Assembly: GCA_937952445.1 (NCBI GenBank)
Contig: CALGAA010000035.1
Span: forward strand, 1 to 5,259
DNA length: 5,259 nucleotides
Direction: 5' to 3'
Source of the DNA: an uncultured Bacteroidota bacterium
Lineage (GTDB): Bacteria > Bacteroidota > Bacteroidia > Chitinophagales > Saprospiraceae
The translations under genes were made by a program, and so were the position numbers. Below the pieces are notes generated by a model. It worked only from the letters and a program-made list of their open reading frames with translations. It did no database searches and had not been told where the DNA came from. Each line of letters starts with the position of its first letter. Position 1 is the first letter of the stretch. This document shows positions 1 through 5,259 of this stretch, piece by piece.

Positions 1-138
1 CAAGCCTGCATGGGCCTTTCTGACCAGAACTGATTTGGTGAGTCGAGGGGATTGTTTTAAATTTGCCGTGGTGGGAAACCTTTTATAAAACAGACTGTTG
101 GACAACATACAAAACAGTCATCTAAAGAAATTTTCAAC
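1..138. other. Leader region upstream of the Nfu gene, no supported gene
   Basis: No gene can be supported here. On the - strand a frame is open from an ATG at 108-106 to the window edge (36 codons), and one + strand frame is open from the edge to a stop at 86-88, so the tail or head of a neighbour could reach in, but neither product is recognised. A TATAAA at 84-89 lies inside the palindromic TTTTATAAAA, with a TTG-type hexamer at 63-68 only 15 bases upstream. This is a weak promoter candidate for the downstream pair. No Shine-Dalgarno sequence precedes the ATG at 139; the stretch before it is A/T-rich, as is usual in Bacteroidota. Confidence 0.4.
93..119. promoter_or_regulatory. Overlapping inverted repeats before the Nfu gene
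   Basis: GACTGTT at 93-99 is repeated in inverted form as AACAGTC at 113-119, a perfect 7-base arm with a 13-base loop. Inside it, TGTTG-GA-CAACA at 96-107 is a second near-perfect palindrome that shares bases with the left arm, so the two structures cannot form together. The cluster starts just downstream of the TATAAA at 84-89, where a transcript would begin. It could be a dimeric regulator's operator or a 5' UTR hairpin. Role and binding factor are unknown. Arms this short can arise by chance. Confidence 0.3.
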
Positions 139-762
139 ATGGAAACTCAAGCGAAAACCAAAAATCCTGTATTACTATATACCGAACGGACCCCAAACCC
201 GGAGGCGCTGAAATTTGTAACGAATAATATGCTCTATAGGGGCACAGCAGATTTTCAGGAAGAGGAACTGGCAAAAGAATATTCGCCTTTGGCTACAGAA
301 ATCTTTGAGTTTCCATTTGTTAAAGGAGTCTATATTTCCAATAATTTTGTCACCGTCACCAAAGAGCTCAATTACAGCTGGGAAGACATCATGCTCCAGG
401 TGAAAGCCTTTATCAAATCGTATATTGAAGAAGGTAAACCCATCGTTAACGAAGCATTTGACGCCTACGTTGAGGAACAGGAAGCAGCCAAACGGGAAAA
501 ACAAGCGATGGAGTATTCAGGCGACGAAGGGGAAATCGTGGTCAGAATCAAGGAATTGATCGATACGTATGTAAAACCAGCCGTTGCAGGAGACGGTGGA
601 AACATCGAATTCGAAGCTTACGAAGATGGTGTCGTCTCGGTTTTACTTCAGGGTGCCTGCAGTGGATGTCCATCATCACTGATCACCCTCAAAGCGGGAA
701 TCGAAGGAATGCTCAAACGAATGATCCCGGAAGTGAAAGCCGTGGAAGCACACATGGGTTAA
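139..762 (+). CDS. Nfu/NifU-type iron-sulfur cluster scaffold or carrier
   Basis: This 207-residue cytoplasmic protein has the two-domain Nfu layout. Residues about 12-96 match the Nfu N-terminal domain, with the typical TPNPEALKF opening. A charged Glu/Lys-rich linker (about 100-130) follows, then a C-terminal NifU-like domain at about 131-205 with the CSGC (CxxC) motif at residues 174-177, preceded by the GDGGNIEF signature. In the family, the two cysteines of each subunit bridge a 4Fe-4S cluster in a dimer, which is passed to apo-proteins. Length is normal and nothing essential is missing. The ATG at 139 is chosen because the conserved N-terminal domain begins within a dozen residues. The next gene starts three bases after the stop, so the two are probably co-transcribed. 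No other iron-sulfur assembly gene is in the window. The family is secure; its client proteins are unknown. Confidence 0.93.
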   Translation: METQAKTKNPVLLYTERTPNPEALKFVTNNMLYRGTADFQEEELAKEYSPLATEIFEFPFVKGVYISNNFVTVTKELNYSWEDIMLQVKAFIKSYIEEGKPIVNEAFDAYVEEQEAAKREKQAMEYSGDEGEIVVRIKELIDTYVKPAVAGDGGNIEFEAYEDGVVSVLLQGACSGCPSSLITLKAGIEGMLKRMIPEVKAVEAHMG

Positions 763-765
763 GCC

Positions 766-1575
766 ATGGAACTCCCATTCGGAAAAGAAAAAGAAAATCA
801 AATTATCGCCATTGGCAGGCGGGCTGCATCGTTCATTCGCAACCATTTTGATCGAAAAGATTTTGAGGAAGAAACGAAAGATTTCGACAATAGTCTCGTC
901 TCTTTTGTGGATCGTGAAGCGGAGCACATCATAACAGATGGTCTGAACGCCCTTTTTCCTAACTATGGATTTATCACTGAAGAAGATACGGTTACCCAGG
1001 AAGATGACCGCGAATTTTACTGGATCATCGATCCGCTCGACGGCACTACCAATTTCCTCCATGGCCTGGAAATTTTTTCAGTTAGTATTGCTTTGGCCAC
1101 ATCCGACCATCAGTTGATTTGGGGATTGGTGATCGACGTGATGAAAGACGATGAATATCACGCGGCCAAAAACCAGGGAGCCTGGAAAAATGGCCATCAA
1201 CTCAAACTGGAACCCACCCCGCTTAAAAAATCGTTGATAGCGACCGGATTTCCTTATTACCGATTCGAGCACAAGGACAAATACCTGCGTCATTTTGAAG
1301 CGTTTATGGGAGCATGCCGGGGTATGCGTCGCTGTGGATCCGCCGCAATAGATCTCGTTCATGTTGCCGAAGGGGTGTATGGTGGATTCTATGAATTCGA
1401 TCTCCATCTCTGGGATGTAGCTGCAGGAGCTTTGATCATCCAGGAGGCAGGAGGCATCATTACCGATTTTCAGGGTGATACAGAGCGATGGAAGACATCC
1501 GGTCATATCGTCGCTGGTGAAAAGAAATGCCATGAGCAAATGATGGAACTAATTAAAACCTCTGCGTTAGCCTAA
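766..1575 (+). CDS. Inositol monophosphatase family protein
   Basis: This 269-residue soluble enzyme is the usual length for the family (bacterial SuhB and human IMPA1 are close to this size). All metal-site motifs are visible: the acidic pair E72-E73 after GFIT, the signature IIDPLDGTTNF at 87-97 supplying D89 and D92, the GSAA motif at 191-194, E210, and WDVAAGALIIQEAGG starting at W216 with the third metal-binding aspartate D217. Members use Mg2+ to hydrolyse phosphate esters such as myo-inositol 1-phosphate. Relatives act on fructose 1,6-bisphosphate, histidinol phosphate or PAP, so the substrate is not settled. The ATG at 766 lies three bases after the upstream stop with no Shine-Dalgarno sequence, suggesting translational coupling to the Nfu gene. 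The site is complete, so activity is expected; the name inositol monophosphatase refers to the family only. Confidence 0.92.
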   Translation: MELPFGKEKENQIIAIGRRAASFIRNHFDRKDFEEETKDFDNSLVSFVDREAEHIITDGLNALFPNYGFITEEDTVTQEDDREFYWIIDPLDGTTNFLHGLEIFSVSIALATSDHQLIWGLVIDVMKDDEYHAAKNQGAWKNGHQLKLEPTPLKKSLIATGFPYYRFEHKDKYLRHFEAFMGACRGMRRCGSAAIDLVHVAEGVYGGFYEFDLHLWDVAAGALIIQEAGGIITDFQGDTERWKTSGHIVAGEKKCHEQMMELIKTSALA

Positions 1576-1579
1576 TCAC

Positions 1580-1611
1580 CTTTTACTTAAAAGAGTATCC
1601 TCTGTGCTTTT
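1580..1611. terminator. Possible weak bidirectional terminator between convergent genes
   Basis: The 56-base gap between the phosphatase stop and the convergent methyltransferase stop holds CTTTTA-CT-TAAAAG (1580-1593), a perfect 6-base-arm inverted repeat. An alternative stem pairs AAAAG (1589-1593) with CTTTT (1607-1611) around an inner AGAG/CTCT helix. Position between two converging genes fits a shared terminator, but the stems are A/T-rich and no long T tract follows, so this is a weak call. Confidence 0.3.
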
Positions 1612-1631
1612 CCTGCATATCTTAAACGCCA

Positions 1632-2267
1632 TCATTTTTGACCTACCACAATGACGTCAGCAAATTGCTTTCGTTGCTTCACATGATAATCCACCTGGGA
1701 AAATCCTGCCGATTTAAAAAAGGCCGTAATTTCATCCAGGGTGTAAAGGTTCTTGAATATATCGCGGTTTTTCAGGATTGGTCCGAGCCTCAACATATCC
1801 TCACGAACCCGCATGCCACAATAAAAACACCCGCCGGTTTTGAGCGTCCGGAATACTTCCCCGATGTCAGACCCGGGGTCGGGCCAGAAGTAAATCGTAT
1901 TGGCGGTAAATATCCGATCGAAATATTCATCCTCAGCAGGTATATCTTCAACCGATGCTTTTAGCAATTTCACTTTCCCTGATTGGATGAAGTCCTGATT
2001 CCGTTTACGAGCCTGTTCAATCATCACATCGGAAATATCAATGCCGGTTATTGTTCCTTCGTGAAGCCGGGGCGCCATCTTTGAAATCAGCCGTCCGTTT
2101 CCAAATCCGATTTCGAGAACGTGATAGCCGGGTTTTAGATCCATTAATTCCAGCCCCATATCCTCCAGGGGACCGTTGGATTTGTTCAACGACTTCCCTA
2201 CAAAGAGCCGGCCGATCAGTCCGGATGGTTTTCGAAGCTGCCGGGCGATAAAAGTGTCGAGTCGCAT
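1632..2267 (-). CDS. Class I SAM-dependent methyltransferase (UbiE-like fold)
   Basis: This 211-residue protein is a small Rossmann-fold methyltransferase. The SAM-binding motif I is VLEIGFGNGRL at residues 50-60. It is followed by the acidic motif GIDIS at 75-79, the ASVEDIP segment near 104-110, the motif IV-like ANTIYFWPDP at 122-131, and the LKTGG post-motif at 142-146. The N-terminal ARQLRKPSGLIGRL stretch (8-21) is seen in a group of small bacterial methyltransferases annotated only as class I or UbiE-like. The last 40 residues, a short helix and strand region, would shape the acceptor pocket, but the acceptor cannot be predicted. No signal peptide is seen, so it should be cytoplasmic. 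The start at 2267 gives full domain coverage; the preceding bases are A/T-rich without a Shine-Dalgarno. It is transcribed alone, convergent with the phosphatase and divergent from the oxidoreductase. Confidence 0.9.
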   Translation of the reverse strand: MRLDTFIARQLRKPSGLIGRLFVGKSLNKSNGPLEDMGLELMDLKPGYHVLEIGFGNGRLISKMAPRLHEGTITGIDISDVMIEQARKRNQDFIQSGKVKLLKASVEDIPAEDEYFDRIFTANTIYFWPDPGSDIGEVFRTLKTGGCFYCGMRVREDMLRLGPILKNRDIFKNLYTLDEITAFFKSAGFSQVDYHVKQRKQFADVIVVGQK

Positions 2268-2579
2268 ATTTACTTATTTTAATGAAATATAAGAAACAGA
2301 CAGGAACTAAGGGCAATAATTCAGGATCAATCTTCAACGAAACAATATCCTTATATTATGGAAATGTTGGTCGCGTCCGTTTCGGTTCACTTTCGGCGTG
2401 CCATTTGTACGGGGTGGATACTCGCCATATGGCATCCTTTGTACACCAGCCGAATTCCTTTCGATCTCTCAACAATTCGATACCTACTTCAAATAATTTA
2501 TTCTTTATTTCGACTTCAACATTTTTTATCCTAAATTATGCCGGTATATAAATTTTAAGAGAACCATCAAATTCATATT
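2268..2579. other. Divergent intergenic region with no supported gene
   Basis: These 312 bases separate the start of the methyltransferase from the start of the oxidoreductase, so both promoters should lie here. The flanks are A/T-rich (2268-2300 and 2485-2579) and the centre (about 2366-2460) is more G/C-rich and contains short repeats. Frames at 2282-2551 and from the ATG at 2358 remain open for 57-89 codons, but their products look like random translation and match no family I know. TATATAA near 2545 could be a -10 element for the oxidoreductase, but no properly spaced -35 is seen. Confidence 0.5.
2399..2444. repeat. Cluster of inverted and direct repeats in divergent promoter region
   Basis: TGCCAT at 2399-2404 pairs with ATGGCA at 2429-2434. 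The second copy belongs to a perfect 10-base palindrome GCCATATGGC at 2424-2433, giving three GCCAT half-sites in one stretch. TTTGTAC occurs twice in direct orientation, at 2404-2410 and 2438-2444, 34 bases apart. The arrangement sits between two divergent genes and is compatible with a transcription factor site, but no known regulator motif is recognised. Confidence 0.35.
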
Positions 2580-4040
2580 ATGGAAAATCACAAAAATATT
2601 CGAAAACCCCGCCGGGAATTTGTTAAACAAAGTGCGGCTGCTATGGCTGGTCTTTATATCGTTCCCCGGTCTGTATTGGGTGGACGGGGGTACACGGCTC
2701 CAAGCGATAAGCTCAACATTGCCGGCATAGGGGCAGGGGGTAAAGGTCGAAGCGATATCGCCAGTTCGTACGAATCTGGAAACGCAGAAATCGTAGCGCT
2801 GTGCGATGTGGATGACCGGCAATCCAAAGCCAGCAGAGAGCGCTTTCCGAAAGCGAAATATTATAAGGATTATCGGGTGATGCTCGACGAAATGGGCGAT
2901 TCGATTGATGCGGTAACCGTATCCACGCCGGATCACAACCATGCCGTTCAAGCCATGGCTGCAATGCAATTGGGCAAACACGTTTTCGTCCAGAAACCGT
3001 TGACCCATGATATTTACGAAGCCCGAATGCTCACAGAGGCGGCTGAAAAGCATCAGGTGGTTACTCAAATGGGCAATCAGGGATCGTCCGGTGATGGAGT
3101 CCGGCAAATGATCGAATGGTACAACGCCGGTCTCATTGGTGAAGCTCATACCGTTTATTGCTGGACCAACCGACCAGTCTGGCCCCAGGGTATCCCCTGG
3201 CCGGAGAAAAATCCACCGGTTCCGGAAGAACTCGATTGGGATTTGTGGCTAGGTACTGCCCCATACAAAGATTACGTGGACAACGTGGTCCCTTTCAACT
3301 GGAGAGGATGGTGGGACTACGGGACAGGAGCATTGGGTGATATGGCCTGTCACATCATGGAACCACCTTTCCGTGTTCTGGGTCTGGGATACCCCAGTTC
3401 GGCCGAATGCAGCGTCGCAACTAGATACGTGGAAAATTGGGGGCAGGCTTATTACCCCGAAAGCGGACCGATAGCTTCCCACATCACGCTCCGGTTTGAA
3501 GAAGACTCCAATGGTAATGAGATTGAATTTCACTGGATGGATGGTGGGATTCAGCCTTCACGTCCGGTCGAACTGGGTCCAGATGAAATCATGGGCGATG
3601 GTGGGAACGGGGTGATTATCGAGGGTAGCCGGGGCAAAATGATGTGTTCCACTTATGGTCGAAATCCGAGATTACTACCCACGTCCCTCACCGATGCAGT
3701 GAATATTCCGCAGACCGAACCACGTGTGGAAGGAGGATCCGGCGGCCATCAGGCCCAGTGGGTTAACGCTTGCATCGCCGGTCGGGATAGCAAGGAATTT
3801 AAGGAACTGAGTTCACCTTTTAGCATCGCAGGTCCCTTAACCGAGTCGGTTTTGATGGGAAATCTTGCCATCCGAAGCTATGATTATCGGGAGCCCAAAT
3901 CCAACGGCGAAGGGTATAATTACCCGGGAAGACACAAAATCCTGCTTTGGGATGGTCCGAATATGAAAATTACCAATTTCGACCCGGCGAATGAATTCGT
4001 TAAACGGGAATATCGCGATGGTTGGAGTTTGGGGGTGTAA
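2580..4040 (+). CDS. Tat-exported Gfo/Idh/MocA family oxidoreductase
   Basis: This 486-residue protein opens with a twin-arginine signal: RREFVK at residues 11-16 followed by an Ala-rich hydrophobic stretch (about 18-28). It should be exported folded with its nicotinamide cofactor. The Rossmann domain follows, with GIGAGGKG at 49-56, CDVDD at 75-79 (acidic residues that usually favour NAD over NADP), and TPDHNHA at 116-122. The usual EKP motif reads QKP at 138-140, a form I associate with the exported group in Bacteroidota and Planctomycetota. The C-terminal domain holds WRGWWDYGTGALGDMACH ending at H258; D254 and H258 fit the conserved Asp/His pair near the substrate. Members oxidise or reduce sugars and polyols, and the GH109 glycosidases use the same fold with bound NAD, so either chemistry is possible. 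Length is typical. The next gene begins inside its 3' end. The family is secure, the substrate unknown. Confidence 0.93.
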   Translation: MENHKNIRKPRREFVKQSAAAMAGLYIVPRSVLGGRGYTAPSDKLNIAGIGAGGKGRSDIASSYESGNAEIVALCDVDDRQSKASRERFPKAKYYKDYRVMLDEMGDSIDAVTVSTPDHNHAVQAMAAMQLGKHVFVQKPLTHDIYEARMLTEAAEKHQVVTQMGNQGSSGDGVRQMIEWYNAGLIGEAHTVYCWTNRPVWPQGIPWPEKNPPVPEELDWDLWLGTAPYKDYVDNVVPFNWRGWWDYGTGALGDMACHIMEPPFRVLGLGYPSSAECSVATRYVENWGQAYYPESGPIASHITLRFEEDSNGNEIEFHWMDGGIQPSRPVELGPDEIMGDGGNGVIIEGSRGKMMCSTYGRNPRLLPTSLTDAVNIPQTEPRVEGGSGGHQAQWVNACIAGRDSKEFKELSSPFSIAGPLTESVLMGNLAIRSYDYREPKSNGEGYNYPGRHKILLWDGPNMKITNFDPANEFVKREYRDGWSLGV

Positions 4041-4857
4041 TATTACCCCGTCGGGACGATTCACCAGGAAAGCCATCCTGGTTTTCATCGCCTTATTGGT
4101 GTTTCAAAACGTCCTGCAGGGTCAGGACAGCTCAGGGTTAAACTTTACCATGCAGGATGTTTTGGCACACAACGACTATCAAAAAGACGAACCCTTTCAT
4201 CATGCCTACCAACATCGGGTAGGGATTATGGAAGCAGATCTGTATTACGACCAGAATCAGGTATGGGTAGCCCACGATCCATCTGAGCTGGGCTTCAAAC
4301 GAAAGCTGGAAACGCTTTATCTACAGCCTCTTCGTGAAAAAATTGCCCGGTTTGGCAAGCCCTACCCGGAGGAAAACCATTCCCTCGTTCTCATGCTGGA
4401 CATCAAAAACGAATCGGACCGGATCATGTCCTGGATCATTTCGCTTCTTGATGAATATCCGGATATTTTCGGCGAAGAAAACCGAACACCACCCCACGTT
4501 TACCTGGTTATAAGTGGAGATCGACCTACCCCGGATACCTGGGCATCGCTACCTGCCAGCATCAAAATCGATGGCCGGCTGACAGATCAAATACCACGGG
4601 AATTGCGTGATCGAATACATATGGTTAGCAGCTCGTTCCAAAGCGTAATACCCGGTCACTTCGATCGAAAAACGGGTTTATCGAACGACCAGATGGTGGC
4701 GATTCAAAAAACGATCAGGTCAGTCCACGATCAAAACCTTAAAATTCGATTTTGGGGCGTACCGGATGAATATTCATATTGGAAACTTCAAGATGAATGG
4801 GGTATTGATATTGTAGGATGCGATCATCTCGATGAGTTAGCCTCACATCTGGATTAG
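4018..4857 (+). CDS. Exported PI-PLC/glycerophosphodiesterase-fold protein (AIM6-like)
   Basis: Read from the ATG at 4018 this is 279 residues. A hydrophobic signal segment at about 19-33 follows basic residues, with likely cleavage near QGQD (33-36). The mature part resembles the PLC-like/GDPD TIM barrels annotated with yeast AIM6. It shows AHNDYQ with H51 and D53, EAD at 72-74, VAHD with H86, LDIK near 127-130, SGDRP, RFWGVPDE at 244-251, and the closing IDIVGCDHLDEL at 263-274. The paired histidines and EAD match the catalytic and metal positions of the superfamily, so hydrolysis of a phosphodiester outside the cytoplasm is plausible, but the substrate is unproven. The start is uncertain: 4018 overlaps the oxidoreductase by 23 bases and has a GGGA about 10 bases upstream, while an ATG at 3991 would add nine residues. 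No start codon lies closer to the hydrophobic segment. Overlap implies co-expression with the oxidoreductase. Confidence 0.82.
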   Translation: MVGVWGCNITPSGRFTRKAILVFIALLVFQNVLQGQDSSGLNFTMQDVLAHNDYQKDEPFHHAYQHRVGIMEADLYYDQNQVWVAHDPSELGFKRKLETLYLQPLREKIARFGKPYPEENHSLVLMLDIKNESDRIMSWIISLLDEYPDIFGEENRTPPHVYLVISGDRPTPDTWASLPASIKIDGRLTDQIPRELRDRIHMVSSSFQSVIPGHFDRKTGLSNDQMVAIQKTIRSVHDQNLKIRFWGVPDEYSYWKLQDEWGIDIVGCDHLDELASHLD

Positions 4858-4867
4858 TGCAACGGGA

Positions 4868-4881
4868 ATTACCTTTGTAAT
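4868..4881. repeat. Small inverted repeat before the transposase remnant
   Basis: ATTAC-CTTT-GTAAT is a perfect 5-base-arm hairpin with a 4-base loop, ending one base before the ATG of the transposase remnant and about ten bases after the stop of the preceding gene. It could be a remnant of the element's left end or a weak terminator. It is too short to be confident. Confidence 0.2.
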
Positions 4882-5226
4882 ATGTATTTCAAAAGTACAA
4901 TGCGGAACAATCCTACTTCTGGTCATTATCAGGGGTGTAACCGCATGGTGGTAAGTTATCGGAATGAAGATGACCGGATTTGTAACCGCACTTTACTCAA
5001 CGTAGGATTTAGTGATGCCACCCAGGGAAAAAACACATTCGATAAACCCATTGCATTTTGTAAATACAGCAAACAAATAGAGTAGTTACAAGCGTTCTGT
5101 CACATCCTTCAAAAGAGGCATTACCCCTTTATAAAAAGATATCCGTAGTACACAAATTGACACTCAAAAAAAATGAAACCTACACTACTGAATAATCTCC
5201 GCCTACTAAGCTGCAAAATGGGTTAA
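4882..5226 (+). pseudogene. Internally deleted IS1634-like transposase remnant
   Basis: Residues 1-45 from the ATG at 4882 resemble, from memory, the N-terminus of Bacteroidota IS1634-family (IS4-like DDE) transposases: an MRxNPxTGxYxGxxRxVxSYRN pattern, then DRICNRTLLNVGF. Intact proteins are several hundred residues, but here similarity fades after about 5015 and the frame stops at 5083-5085. In the same frame the sequence continues 20 codons to a second stop at 5146-5148, ending RHYPFIKRYP. The shifted frame from 5142 reads SVVHKLTLKK, which resembles the conserved C-terminal K-x-SVVHK region. From 5173 the first frame resumes and ends LRLLSCKMG at 5224-5226. The DDE catalytic core is absent, so the gene cannot be active. 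The likely history is one large internal deletion plus later small indels. No clear terminal inverted repeats or target duplication were found. The N-terminal assignment is firmer than the C-terminal one. Confidence 0.6.
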
Positions 5227-5259
5227 GTTCGTGATATTTATGGCAACGTGAGGGCCGCA

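Noticed and set aside
175..504. - strand open frame opposite the Nfu N-terminal domain
   Set aside because: It is antisense to a conserved domain and its product is Phe-rich and low in information, as expected from the complement of Lys/Glu codons.
1078..1539. - strand open frame (153 codons) opposite the phosphatase
   Set aside because: The + strand carries all catalytic motifs of the phosphatase family here; the antisense product has no recognisable domain.
1638..1964. + strand open frame (108 codons) opposite the methyltransferase
   Set aside because: The - strand encodes the conserved C-terminal half of the methyltransferase; the + product matches nothing.
2282..2551. Small open frame (89 codons) in the divergent intergenic region
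   Set aside because: It has no recognisable similarity, biased Ser/Asn/Phe content typical of translated A/T-rich spacer, and it covers the expected promoters.
2526..3149. Long - strand open frame (207 codons) opposite the oxidoreductase
   Set aside because: It lies opposite a clearly coding Gfo/Idh domain, its product resembles no family, and it looks like a codon-bias shadow.
5173..5226. A 17-residue peptide from the ATG at 5173 as an independent small gene
   Set aside because: It is in the same frame as the transposase N-terminal piece and its end fits better as the decayed transposase C-terminus.
4859..5248. GCAACG at 4859-4864 and 5243-5248 as a target-site duplication around the transposase remnant
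   Set aside because: Only six bases match, and the sequences just inside the two copies do not form terminal inverted repeats, so chance is more likely.

Overview
The window reads as chromosomal DNA of a Bacteroidota-type bacterium or a close relative such as the Balneolota or Rhodothermota. This is inferred from the mid-range base composition, the near absence of Shine-Dalgarno sequences before the starts, and the protein families present: a two-domain Nfu protein, a Tat-exported Gfo/Idh/MocA oxidoreductase, an AIM6-like PLC/GDPD-fold protein and an IS1634-like transposase remnant. Genus or species cannot be given.

Layout. Positions 1-138 are a leader with no convincing gene and carry overlapping inverted repeats just before the first gene. 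Positions 139-1575 hold two tightly spaced + strand genes: an Nfu-type iron-sulfur scaffold/carrier and an inositol monophosphatase family enzyme, three bases apart and probably co-transcribed. A class I SAM-dependent methyltransferase runs convergently on the - strand (1632-2267). A 312-base divergent intergenic region follows, with a cluster of short inverted and direct repeats. Then come two overlapping + strand genes: a Tat-exported Gfo/Idh/MocA oxidoreductase (2580-4040) and an exported PI-PLC/glycerophosphodiesterase-fold protein (about 4018-4857). The right end (about 4882-5226) is a decayed transposase whose N- and C-terminal ends are recognisable while the catalytic middle is missing.

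How the genes work together. The first pair looks like housekeeping: iron-sulfur delivery and sugar- or inositol-phosphate hydrolysis. The second pair is probably one transcription unit of exported proteins acting on sugar- or polyol-containing molecules outside the cytoplasm; the substrates cannot be read from sequence. Inositol-related folds occur three times (phosphatase, Gfo/Idh, PI-PLC-like), but this is only suggestive because the proteins lie in different compartments and separate transcription units. I found no RNA gene, CRISPR array or clearly new multi-gene system. The most informative unusual item is the internally deleted transposase at the right edge.
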